Origin: Berberis thunbergii
Taxonomy: Eukaryota; Streptophyta; Magnoliopsida; Ranunculales; Berberidaceae
Direction: 5' to 3'
NCBI GenBank assembly: GCA_003290165.1
Contig: QNQO01010738.1
Coordinates: forward strand, 1-64,000
DNA length: 64,000 bases
Part shown: piece by piece, positions 10,315-21,884 of the stretch
How the letters are laid out: each line of letters opens with the position of its first letter
Position numbering within the stretch: position 1 is the first letter of the stretch
Notes under the pieces: model-generated
What the model was told of the DNA's origin: nothing
Databases searched by the model: none
What the model saw: the letters and a program-made list of their open reading frames with translations, nothing else
Position numbers and translations under genes: made by a program

Positions 10315-11487
10315 GTAAGTAAAAATAAAATCACAGTCTCTTAGATTTATATTGTTTATATTGTAGAATTCACAGACTCTTAGTCTAAAGATGGAAGTAG
10401 AATCTCTCACTTAAGTTTATATTGTTTTGCAAATTTTAGTGTAAAGATGCAAATTGTTTATATTGTTTTGAACTGTAAAATGGCGAACAACTAATACTAC
10501 TCCAAACTCACAAACTTTTAGTCTAAAGATTGAAGTAGAACTCTTCTAGGAATTCAAGCTAGACGTCTAAACCTTCCCAAGTCTGTTTTCATATATACGT
10601 ACACAAGCTTTAGTTTTTCAGTGTAATAGTATGATTGTAAAATTTCTTCCATACAATCAAAATATACTTGTAAAATTCCTTACATGTTCAAATTTAGCAA
10701 AACTTTTTCATAGAGCTAAAGTGGAATTTAATGAATTATAAACTCTTCTTACCATCTATAGCAATAGATGTGGATGGTAGAATTAAGTCAGACCGTCCAC
10801 ACTTTCGATGTATTTTAAGTGTACCAACCAATAGTGAAATGCTTGATTAGATTGGTTTTGTTTTGACCATGTTAGTGCACTGCTTTTGTTGACCATATTA
10901 GTGCCCTGCTTTTCTTGCATTTTTTTTTCATACTAGGGCATTCAAAATAATAAAAAGGAGCTTGCATGACAAAGCAAACTTTTCATGAAACTAAGGTGTT
11001 CTCTAATAACAACTTATCAGACATAACATAAAGCTCGTACTTCGAGCTCGCTTAGGGTTAATGATTTGAAATTGTCGTTTACTTCTAATTATTCTGCATT
11101 TGGCTTGCTTACTTTTTATGTGAAGTTGAAAATGAATATATACAACTACTTTGAGAGAGACATTCCATAAGCGTGGAATAATAAATTATTAGCTAATGGG
11201 TAGATATGCCATAAGCGTGCAGTATCCTGCTTGTTTCGTTTAATTTGAACTTTGGGTTTGTTTGATATATTTGGGTTGATATTCCATTTGCATGACTTTT
11301 AGGGATAGAGCATCATACAGAAATAACATATTGAGTTTGTAAAACCTTACAAGAGCAAGTTTCAAATTTGAATAGCCGTAAAAGATAAAGTATAATATAT
11401 ACTTGTTTTACTTTATCTTTTTAAAAGAATAAATTTTTGGTTTTCATAAATGCCAATTAATAAATTCATCTTCATACTATTATCCAG
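10315..11487 (+). other. Leader intron of the TNP2-like gene
   Basis: Bounded by GTAAGT at the start and TATCCAG at the end, AT-rich throughout and with no recognisable coding sequence. Confidence 0.55.
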
Positions 11488-11505
11488 GCTATATTAGATT
11501 CCAAC

Positions 11506-14500
11506 ATGGAAAAAGATTGGATTGAGCATAATCGTCTCAACACCGAATATGAACTAGGGCTCCGCACCTTCCTTAATGATGCTTTTGATTTGTCTTCTTT
11601 TCATGGAAAGATAAAATATCCATGTAAAAGGTGTCGTAACAGGCATTTCCATGTACGTGACACTGTTCAGGAACATCTAATCATTTCTGGGTGGGATAGT
11701 CAGTATGCAAAAGGTATATGGGTACACCACGATGAATTGGAATTAATGGATGCATGGGCAGATTTTGAAGATTCAGAGGAAGAGGAAGAGGAAAAGGAAG
11801 AGGACGATATGGAAGGCACGTTACATTACGCATTTGGGCATTCGCCAATTATGGGTGAAGAAGAAGACATTGACCATGAACCAAATGAAGAGGCAAAGTC
11901 ATTTTACAAGTTAGTTGAGGAAGCTGAGCAAGAGCTATACCCTGGTTGCAAGAACTTCAACAAGTTGTCCTGCCTTGTCCACTTGTTTCACCCAAAGTGT
12001 ATAAATGGTTGGACCAACAAATCTGTAACTCAACTACTCAAATTTCTTAAAAAGGTGTTCCCCCTTGGTGAATGCTTGCCTGATTCGTTCTACAAGGCAA
12101 AAAAAATTGTGAATGATCTTGGCCTCGGTTATAAAAAGATTGATGCTTGTCCCAATGACTGTATGTTGTATCAAAATGAATTTACGGATGCAGAATCATG
12201 TTCTATATGCCACTTATCTAGGTGGAAACAAGCAGATGATGGGTCTAATGTACTTACTAGTAAGAGACGTGGAGTAGCTGCTAAGACAATGTGGGATTTC
12301 CCACTTATTCCAAGGTTACAGAGGTTATTAATGTCATCTAAGACAGCATCAAGCATGCGTTGGCATGCAGACTCACGAGCACGGGACGATATTCTACGAC
12401 ATCCTGCCGATTCTATGGTCTGGCGACATCTCGATAATCAATTTCCAGACTTTGCTGTTGATGGTCGAAATGTCAGGTTAGGATTGGCAAGTGATGGCTT
12501 TAACCCATTTGGAACTCTTAGTATTGCACACAACACGTGGCCAGTTGTCTTAATTCCATATAATCTACAGCCAAGGTTGTGTATGAAGCAACCTTTCTTT
12601 ATGATGTCTTTACTTATTCCTGGACCTCGTGCTCCAGGCAATGATATTGATGTATATTTACAGTCATTGATTGATGAGTTGAATGAATTATGGGATGTTA
12701 GGCGTCTAACATACGATGCATCAAGGAAAGAAAATTTTGTGATGCGTGCAGCTATCTTATGGAAAATTAATGACTTTCCTGCATATGCAAACTTGTCTGG
12801 GTGGAGCACAAAAGGCAAGTATGCATGCTCCACTTGTAATGTGGAGACAACACGTCATTATCTTAAAAACTCTCGAAAGTTTTGTTATATGGGTCATCGT
12901 CGCTTTCTAGATGAGACTCATAGATATAGACATCAAGTAGAATCATTTGATGAAAAAAATTGAACTACGATCTCCTCCCCCTAACTTCACTGACCAACAA
13001 TTGCTAGCCGAGGCAAGTAAGGTGACAATAACGTTTGGGAAGCACCATGCACAAGTAGTTGGCTCTAAGCGCAAAAGGGATTGTGAAGGAGTAATAGGGT
13101 GGAAGAAGAAAAGTATTTTCTTTTCATTGCCTTATTGGGAACATCTCTTAATACGTCATAACCTTGACGTGATGCATATCGAGAAGAACATTTGTGAGAG
13201 TTTAGTTGGAACACTACTAAACATGGAAGGGAAAACCAAGGACACGTTGAATGCCCACTTGGACCTGCAAGAACTGGACATTAGGCATGCCCTGCATCCA
13301 AAAACTACTTCTAGTAAGGTTCATTTGCCTAAGGTGTGTTACTCCTTGACCGCGGAAGAGAAAAAACTACTCTGCATAGTGCTCTCCAAGGTTAAAGTGC
13401 TAGATGGCTATTCGAGTAACTTATCCCGATGTGTTCGTGTGAAAGAACGTAAAATATCAGGAATGAAGAGTCATGATTGCCATATATTAATGCAACAGCT
13501 ACTGCCAATAGCAATTCGCAAATTTTTCCCCAAAGAAGTTAGTACATTTTTGATAGAGCTAAGTACGTATTTTCGTGAATTGTGCTCCAAAACTGGGACA
13601 GTTAATTGCTATGAGCAGTTAGAAATACTTTGTCATCTTGAGAGGATTTCTCCCCCCCCCCACCCCCCCACGCTTTCTTTGATATAATGGTACACTTGGC
13701 AAGTGAGGCTAAATTGGCAGGACCTGTTCACTATCACTGGATGTATCCTATTGAGAGGTAAATCCCCAAACCATGTGTCATAATGTTAGGTAGTATGTAT
13801 TAAAATCAGTGTTCTAAAAATTGGTCTAGGCGGCGCCTAGGCGCTAGTAGGTGGAAAACCGCCCAGATTAATGCCTGGGCGGTTGTCTGGGCGGGGTCTA
13901 GGCGGTCTAGGAGATTTTTTATTTTTTTATTTTTTTATTTTTTTATTTTTTTATTTTTTTATTTTTTATTTTTTTATTTTTTTATTTTTTAATAAGGTTG
14001 ATTGTGTTCTTATTTTATTTTTCTTTCCTATTTTTTAGAAATAAACTATTTAATTGTTTTTTTAGAAAATCTCGGGAATGGGCTTTGATGATGATAATGA
14101 TGATATGTCTAAATGTAGCGAAAGATAATTACTTAATGGAATTCTCAATGGATCTGCAGGTACCAATTTTACTAATGTAGATTTTATCAAACATAACTGA
14201 GGTTATTCATGCAATTTGAAGAAAAATAAAAGAGTACACAAATTCAAATTTATATAAAGTACCCATCATGACCAACTTTAGTCATTTGAGTTTTAATAAA
14301 TTTTGTTCACGATTGTTAATTTTTCATGTTTTAAAATTTTGCATATATATATTGACATTAAATTGGATGTAATTGATAAGGTATTATGCTTAACTTTTGT
14401 AAATTATTAAAGTTATAATACAAAACCTAAGACCGCCTAGGCACCCCTGGGCGCTAGGCATCTGCTCGCCGCCCGCCCAGTGCCTAGCGATTTTTAGAAC

Positions 14501-15659
14501 ACTGATTAAAATAACTACTAATATATCATGGCAAATTATTTCTCCTAGGTACCTTCACACATTGAAGTCATATGTGAGCAATCGAAGTCGTTCTGAGGGA
14601 TCAATTGCTGAAGGATACCTGGCTGAAGAATGTTTGACATTTTGTTCAAGATATTTGAACGATGTTGAGATAAGGTCTAACCGGCCAGTGCGAAATGATG
14701 ATAATTATGCGTAGCATTGGGAAGGCAGAGTTTATGAATATTGACGAAGTTACGTGGGTACAAATGCATAGATGGGTGTTATTTAACACATCTGAAATAT
14801 ACACACATGTAATGTATGCACGCCTACTATCTCCTCTACACTTGAATCTCTACTTTGTAGCACCCTTAGTATCTCTAATGCATCTTAACCTTTTGTAGAT
14901 AACATAAGGAAGCCCTCCGATCACGATACCCGAAGACATTGATCGGATTCATAACTCTGAGTTTCCTCAATGGTTTCGTGATGCTGTGAGTTTTGCCTCT
15001 AATAAATTGTAAATTCATGTTAACCAAATACTAAGGTTGTGCATTCTTTGGCTTCTAATGAACAGGTCAGCAGTTCTGATGAACCTAATGATGTTCAACA
15101 CTTGTTGTGGGGTCCTTCGAAGGTTTTTCGCAAGTTTAAAAAATACCTTATTAATGGGTGTAGGTATCGCACGCAGTGTGCAGATAGGAGAAGTAAAACC
15201 GAGAATAGTGGAGTTGTAGTCTCGGCAAGTTGCATTAATTATGGAACGGTTAATGACAATTCCCCCACAACGTTAGATGTGATGTACTATGGCGTGTTGA
15301 CTGACATCACAGAGTTGGATTATGGAAGAGGGCGGCATGTAGTCTTATTTAGATGTGATTGGGTTGATAGGCGCGACATTCAGGTAGACGAGTTAGGATT
15401 CACAATTGTGAAACTTAATCGACTACTATGTACGGATGAACCCTACATTCTCGCTTCACAAGCGAAACAAGTCTTTTATGTACAAGATCCTGTTAAAATT
15501 GAGTGGCACGTCCCTGTTAAGATAAAACCTAGAGAATTTTATGATGTCAATGGAGGGTCGTCTAGATCCACTGAAGAAGAAATTGTTGAATCTGAGCCCG
15601 TTCCTATTAGAAGGTTTGATAATATGGATGGTGATGAAGATGTTGTAATAGAGTGTTAG
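11506..15659 (+). pseudogene. TNP2-like CACTA transposase, frameshifted
   Basis: This encodes the DNA-cutting transposase of the element. From ATG 11506 the first 485 codons are open. Residues 3-65 are the transposase-associated domain with YPCKRCRNRHFH and EHLIISGW. From about residue 280 comes the transposase_21 (tnp2) core with RWHADSRARD, RLGLASDGFNPF and LIPGPRAPGNDIDVYL. An A7 run at 12953-12959 shifts frame; the family sequence goes on in the next frame (IELRSPPPNFT, RHNLDVMHIEKNICES, SGMKSHDCH). A C-rich run at 13651-13669 shifts it again before DIMVHLASEAKL. After the intron 13758-14548 come YLHTLKSYV and EGSIAEGYLAEECL (DUF4218), another frame change near 14700, then the DUF4216 C-terminus ending at 15659. 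Three breaks make it non-functional unless some are sequencing errors in homopolymers. Confidence 0.88.
13807..14504. mobile_element. hAT-type element nested in the TNP2 intron
   Basis: A 698-bp insertion with ends CAGTGTTCTAAAAATTGG and, on the complement of the right side, CAGTGTTCTAAAAATCGC. It is flanked by a perfect 8-bp duplication ATTAAAAT (13799-13806 and 14505-14512), diagnostic of hAT elements. GC-rich GGCGCCTAGGCG blocks lie near both ends; the centre has an (ATTTTTTT)n tract at about 13917-13995. It has no transposase. It sits wholly within the intron 13758-14548, so it would be spliced out. Confidence 0.93.
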
Positions 15660-15933
15660 CAAGTTGGGTCTTCTAATGTAATAGAGTAATGTATGAAGTT
15701 TGATAATATGGATGGTGATGAACATGTTCTGCATCTCAACTTTAATGTTATTTTACAATATGCACAATATATGATTGGTACTTATATTTTATTCAATGGT
15801 TTAATATATGTGGTTCAATCTATTTGGCTCTATGGCTGTGATAAATTTGATGTTGCTTTCTGAACTTATATTTTTTTCTATGCATGAATATGTGCAATCT
15901 TGAATGTTATAACAGGTTAAAAAAAATCTAGAG

Positions 15934-17994
15934 ATGAGGCGTCTAACTCAAAGAGAACAGTCGCATTCTAGAAGAGCAACCTTATCACAGCATGCTTCTA
16001 CTTCACAAGCTATATCAAGTCAGGAAAGGTCACAACATGTGTCTCAACTATCTCAAACAGATAGTGTAGTCCCTGAGACTATTACTCCCTCTATTGCTGG
16101 AGAGGGACAGCCGCTATCTGAAGATCAACAAGACCTTGCTGACCATGATATGAATGAAATTGAACAACAACTGCGGATGGACGCCTATCTACAAGGCATA
16201 GGGATGAAGTTGTTCGTATAGGTAATGTTTGCTGACTTATCGCAAGTGTATAATTTTTTTTTTCCAGATATGACATAGTTTGAGGAAATCGACTTTTTTT
16301 TAATATTCATGAGATATAGCTTATTTCACTTTTGTGCTATTGGAATTGCAGTACAACGATATAAGAAAGGCAGGGGTATGCATCAATATGATGGCCCAAA
16401 CCATACAAAATTGATGGTGGTGAAATGCAATGCCTTTGGACAGCCTATCGGCAAGACAGCAGCAAAAGTATCCACTGAAATTGGTATAATCGCACGGGAT
16501 GGAAGTAAGGTGCCTCTTTCACCTTGCAAATGGCCGAAGATTTCACCAGATGTGAAGGAAACTATTTGGAAGCTAATATCGGTAATAGTCTTGCAAGTTT
16601 AATAATATACGACATAGCACATTTTCTCAAATCGTATTTCTATATTACTTATCGTAGCTTGATAATTATTGGAATCCTACATTTTTGTCACATGCAAAGT
16701 TCTCATTCGAAAAATGTACGGACAAAACTAAGGTCTTTGTCTATCTTGACGAGTGATTTTGTTTAAAATTTGATAATTAGTGTTTTTATATATCGTCATG
16801 TGATTATATTATACTAAAAAAACCTTTATTATAAAATTTGACAGAGATGGGTCCAAACTAAAGCTTGTGATTGTTGGAAACAATGGAAACACAATTTGTT
16901 CAGGGCATATCATAGGTATGATCGACCACTTGAGCAACAATATGAGCACATTGATGATGGGGTGGATAAGGCTCAGTGGCAGATGCTTGTACAATACTGG
17001 AGGAGCGAAAATTTTAAGGTGTATATGTTAAGTACTGTAGTTTAACTAGTACGATAGTTCATATGATTGAAAGGAATTGTAACTGTGAATTTGTACTTGT
17101 ATGCAGAAAGTCAGTGCACAAAATAAATCAAATCGCGCCCGATTAAAGATGATTCATCGATGTGGAACCATGTCATTTGCACGTAAATGGGAGAAAGAGG
17201 TAGCAATTTTTTTTCCCAATGATTTCTATATATAATGTTTGTCGTGTGCCATGCCGCTCATATATTACCCCTTAATGCATGCAAATGTACTAGCTTATGT
17301 ATCTTCTTTTAATGTAATTTGTATTATTCCAGAGATAAAAAAACCCAAATGGACAAGAACCAGATCGTATGCAAATGTTCAAAGCAACTTACACATTATC
17401 TGATGGATTATTCCCTCAGCCTGAAGCAGCAAGGAGATATGTACGTTATATTCTATGGAATTATATGAATGTACCTAGTTAATGTGTTGTTCAAATGTTG
17501 TTAACCATCATAAACTGTATTTTATCATTTATGGTTTATGGGTATGCGCATTTGTTTTGATGTAGGAGCAAATGGAACAACTAACACAACCAACAGATGG
17601 CCGAGAGGGAATGAATAGGGAGGAGGCGTTTACAGATGTGATGGGGGGGATGGACATGGGAGGGCAGATGTATGGGGTTGGCGTCACTCGAAAAATGCTC
17701 CGCAATGCAGTGGAGGATGAAGCTAATGCCAAAGTACGTGAACTAGTGGAATCACATGAGCTTCCTAAGCAACAGCTGGTTGCAGCTCATGATGCAACTG
17801 CACAAGAGCTCGTAGCTACGTAGGAGAAGCTAGCAGCCACTGAAGCAAAGCTGGAGACAACGACAGCAAAGTTGGAGACAACGACAGCAAATCTGGAGAC
17901 AACCAATCGGAAGGTAGACACGTTGACCAATGATATGGAGGCATTTAGAGCATTCATGTCAAACATGCAACCTCTAATGGGATCCGTGACATAG
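15934..17994 (+). pseudogene. TNP1/Ptta-like CACTA accessory transposase gene
   Basis: This is the second gene of the element; in En/Spm the counterpart (TNPA) binds subterminal repeats and helps TNP2. Exons by splice signals are 15934-about 16215, 16352-16581, 16845-17018, 17107-17199, 17333-17440 and 17566-17994. The middle exons carry the Ptta/En/Spm signature: NAFGQPIGKTAAK, ARDGSKVPLSPCKWPKI, KACDCWKQWKHNLF, NRARLKMIHRCGTMSFA and ATYTLSDGLFPQ. The last exon is a coiled coil with ATEAKLETTTAKLETTTANL heptad repeats. Stops interrupt it: TAA just inside the fifth exon (17336-17338) and TAG at 17821-17823 before the coiled coil. The first intron junction does not join in frame as I read it. 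It follows the TNP2-like gene on the same strand by about 270 bp. Confidence 0.78.
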
Positions 17995-18355
<361 letters not shown>

Positions 18356-18922
18356 TGAAATCACAAGCTCATGTTATTGTCATGGGAGCTACCAACCGGC
18401 TGCATGGAGGGGAGCCTTTCTCCTAACAATAAGAAAGTCGGGGAGCCTTTCTCGTAATTTACGCAGAGTTTGGCAGGGTATTGATCTCATTAGAGCTTGA
18501 TTCCAGCAATTCCTTTCGTCAGAGTATGTTCATCCTTCCCTTGTATCTATTGTGCTTCTTATTCCATGTAGGCTGCTATCAATTTTTTTTTATTGAATTC
18601 TTTTATGTGTAGCTCTCCTATAATTTTGTGGAGTTGGTTATTCTTTATAGGGATTTGCCCGTGGATGGTTCAGCTGATCCCTTCAATGTCGGGTATAAAA
18701 ATTGGGTGTTATTGTACTTTACATGCTAGTCTATGGATTTTCATTAATGAGGGTGTTTTGATTTTTGATTTCATTTGTTCCAAGTTCTTGAATTTGAGGT
18801 GCGTTTCAATGTTTTGAGTTGATGAGGTTTCTGAGTTATAGTGTGTGTTGAGTCCGAGATAGAAATATGGGTTTTTGAATGTTGTTTGGTAGTCTATGGC
18901 TTTTGTGTCTGCTTTGTTACAA

Positions 18923-19390
18923 GAATTCAATTAGGCTCTCCTCCAAAAGAATACTATGTGCAGTTTGATACAGGAAGTGACATCTTGTGGGTGTCTTGCA
19001 CCTCCTGCAATGGCTGCCCCAAATCCAGTGGACTTGGGGTAAAGTTCCCTCTTATTTTCCTCATTCAGTTTATGTTATTTTTGGTAGTCAAGTTTGTACA
19101 ACAATGAATGAAACTTGTTATATTAAGTAATTCTTCAGATTACATTTCTTTTTGTCGAAACAGATCCAGCTGGAGTTTTTTTACCCGGGCGGCTCGAGAT
19201 CAGCTTATGTGATTTCTTTTTCGCATGACGCTTGTGCTACGACAATTCAAACTTCTGAGGTTGGGTGCTCTCAGGATATGGAGATGGCAAAGGGACTGCA
19301 AGATATTTTGTGTCGGATATGCTATTTTTAACTCAATTCTTGGGGAAGCTAATATCGTGAATTATTCAGCTCCCGTCGTTTTTGGGTTGG
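18923..19390 (+). pseudogene. Captured A1 aspartic protease fragment
   Basis: The first exon, ending at a GT donor at 19039, reads [20 protein letters not shown] and then [19 protein letters not shown]. The DTGS is the first catalytic aspartate motif of pepsin-like proteases, in the plant CND41/ASPR-type context. The next exon starts after CAG at 19163 and includes SGYGDGKGTARYFVSDMLF (family: YGDGSGTSGYYVSD), then a one-base frame change into SILGEANIV and APVVFG. The second catalytic aspartate region is absent. It is part of the CACTA cargo on the same strand as the transposase genes. Confidence 0.82.
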
Positions 19391-20689
19391 TTTTTATTAC
19401 CGTGTATAAATTTGAGTAATGCCATTTTGAATTTTTCTTTCTAGCAAAACTTGAAGTGTTCCTTGTTGTGTTTGAAATAGGTGTTCTAGCATGGTATTGC
19501 TCTAATAACTTTGCATGTGTTTTAAATATCTGCTGCAAGTATTGTGTTTGCTGAACTCTTCAGCATCATGTCATTATCCATCTAAATCTGAATCTTCTAC
19601 AGGGACTATTTGTCTCCCTCTGATCTCAAAGCAGAATATCCACATTTAGTCATATTAGGAACTGGACTTTCATTGGGGTTCCTTGTGGTAAGTTTCAGAG
19701 CAGGTCACTTGTTTTCTTTAATTATTTAAACTGTTTATCAGATTTTTTTTATCTTCTATTGTTCAAGTTTCTAGATTTTGTCTTTTCTAAGGTGAGAGTC
19801 CGTGGACTGAGATAGTCAGAATGGTTGTTTTCTGGTCTAGTTTAAGCTTTCATACCTCTAGGGAGTCATCTATTAGTATTTAATAGTTCTATCATGCCAA
19901 TCTGAATGGAGAAATTTTATTATGGTATGCTTAAGGGTTGGGTACAGTATGCTTCTCAACATCATAGGCCTCGTAACAATGACGATGTCCTAGCAATTTC
20001 ATTGACAAATAATGGTTCACTTGTACGTAATTATGCTTTTGGTCTTTTTAGATAAAATATTCTCCAATCACCAATTATGTTTCATATTTGCACACAGCGT
20101 GCCTACATGGACAACCAATTGGTAAATTTTAATTTGGAGTTTCACTTGAATTATTATATTTAAATATCCTATCTGATATTTGGAGTAAAAATATCAGTAC
20201 TTGAAAACAATGATAAGTTTGGATTTGTTGGCTAGTTTTTGAGGATCAAGTTGGAAATATGATTTTCTTAATGTTGGTTAAATTGGTATTAGTTATCTTT
20301 GAGCATTTTTTTATTTGCTTTTTTGTTCTAAGATACTGGGATCTCTTAAAATTTATGTTTAATGAGTGCTTGGATCTCCTTAAAGTGCAGTTCCACATGG
20401 AGAAGTATGTTAGGATGATCATATAGACAAGATGAAAGCCGAGAAACGATTTGCTGGACAAGGTGGTCCGATCATTTTGGCACAGATCGAAAATGAATAC
20501 AACAACATTCAACGTGCTTATGAGGAGGATGGAATGAACTACGTGTAATGGGCCGCAAACATGGCCGTAGGCCTCAATGTCGGTGTTCCCTGGGTTATGT
20601 GCAAGCAAAAGGAAGCACCTGATCCAGTGGTGAGTTTGTATTCTCTCGAGGAAACATATTCATTCTTATCATCATATTCATTCTTATCT

Positions 20690-21020
20690 TTATTTGTTCA
20701 CCTAGTTCCACATGGAGAAGTATGTTAGTAAAATTAGCCAAACACTTACTCTAGGAAACATATTCATTCTTATCTTTATTTGTTCACCTAGTGACACCAT
20801 CTTCTTATCATCTCATTCAACAATGGTACTGATCGGTACATCCTCCAGCTCATACTGTCAATCCCCTAGGCTTTTCATTCCAGACCTCCATAATGAAGGA
20901 GGCCCAAAGGAGCCTCTCGACAGGGTCCTTGTTGGTTCACAGGGTGCTAATGGATCCAAGAACATAAGCTCTTCATCCATGGAAAGATTATGTCTTTGGT
21001 ATTCAATCTTCTTGTAATTG
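20690..21020. other. Partial duplication of beta-galactosidase exon start, then unassigned sequence
   Basis: TTCCACATGGAGAAGTATGTTAG at about 20706 repeats the start of the exon at 20391, and TATTCATTCTTATC-type words recur around 20659-20790. This shows a local duplication of 50-80 bases. The following open stretch (20823-20990, SPRLFIPDLHNEGGPKEP) looks coding in composition but I do not recognise it; it may be another captured exon. Confidence 0.4.
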
Positions 21021-21363
21021 TACAAGTAAAAAATTGTATATAGTTATTTGTTTATTAGTCGGAAGATATCAAAGTTTTGAATGAACTAAACCAAAACCAA
21101 CTTAATAAGATGTGTCTAAAAATTGAAATACTTGACAGAAATTCTTACGAGTCAAATTAATTGCATGAACAATCAAGTATAAATTATTTAATATTTTTGG
21201 TTCTAAACAATTAACAACAGACTTGGCATTTATTCTCTTAATTAACTATTGGCATTTTCACCTCCTCAGTAATTGTTACAAAAATTACTTAGCCAAGAAA
21301 CTTCTGTAAGTCCTGAATCACATGTATTACTAGTTTTACATAAGTTGTTCCAGTGACAAGCTT

Positions 21364-21822
21364 TTATGGTGGTTGAAAATTTGGATACTTGTTATGAAGG
21401 TCTATAAGACAATTCCTGGCCTCATCGTAGCATATCAACAGTGTATCTGTAGCATGCTCATAATTTCCTAATTGAATTGGCATTGAGACCCCTCTCATTA
21501 AACCATTTGCATCACTGAATTGGTAGCCGCAATTGACCAATATTGCCTTTAGTCCATCATCTGTAATATTTTCTGAATAATTATCCATGAACTCGCTCAA
21601 GCTCAATAACTCAGGTTGTGGGCAATCCGTAGATATTATCACTAACTCTTGAGTACTTGCAGTTTTGTTACTTGGATTTGATTCAAGACAATTGTGACAT
21701 ATCGTTGGGTCTATTGTTTTACAACACATTCTATTGATTAAATCTTCATCACATATCACATATGTTGAAGAAAAAATCATAAGAAGGGAAAAAAAGAATA
21801 AAGCAGTAACATTGGAGGTCAT
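21364..21822 (-). CDS. Pectin methylesterase inhibitor-like protein (antisense in transposon)
   Basis: A 152-codon uninterrupted frame, ATG at 21822. The first 24 residues form a signal peptide (hydrophobic FFFSLLMIFSSTYVI before CDED). The mature part shows the plant invertase/PMEI pattern C-C-K-T-I-D-P-T-I-C-x-x-C-L-E, matching the N-terminal disulphide hairpin, and later NCGYQFSDANG and LLICYDEARNCLIDL with the second cysteine pair. Family proteins are usually 150-200 residues and act in the cell wall on pectin methylesterases or invertases. Upstream on its own strand is TATATATA at 21877-21884. The gene lies opposite to everything around it, in a beta-galactosidase intron within an AAPT intron. 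It is the only cargo gene with an entire reading frame. Whether it is expressed is unknown. Confidence 0.75.
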   Translation of the reverse strand: MTSNVTALFFFSLLMIFSSTYVICDEDLINRMCCKTIDPTICHNCLESNPSNKTASTQELVIISTDCPQPELLSLSEFMDNYSENITDDGLKAILVNCGYQFSDANGLMRGVSMPIQLGNYEHATDTLLICYDEARNCLIDLHNKYPNFQPP

Positions 21823-21876
21823 TTAGAGTTTTTTTTTTTCTCTCTTTTGGTGAAGAGCCTGAAGGATGTTCAACCA

Positions 21877-21884
21877 TATATATA
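21877..21884 (-). promoter_or_regulatory. TATA box candidate for the PMEI-like gene
   Basis: TATATATA on the minus strand, about 55 bases before the start codon at 21822, preceded by GGGAAC and followed by GGTTG. The spacing would leave a leader of roughly 20-30 bases. Confidence 0.45.

Noticed and set aside
12438..12833. Minus-strand open frame of 131 codons
   Set aside because: It lies opposite the conserved TNP2 core and has no motifs of its own.
20712..21017. Possible additional gene of 101 codons
   Set aside because: The first third is duplicated beta-galactosidase intron/exon sequence and the rest matches no family I know; noted only as unassigned.
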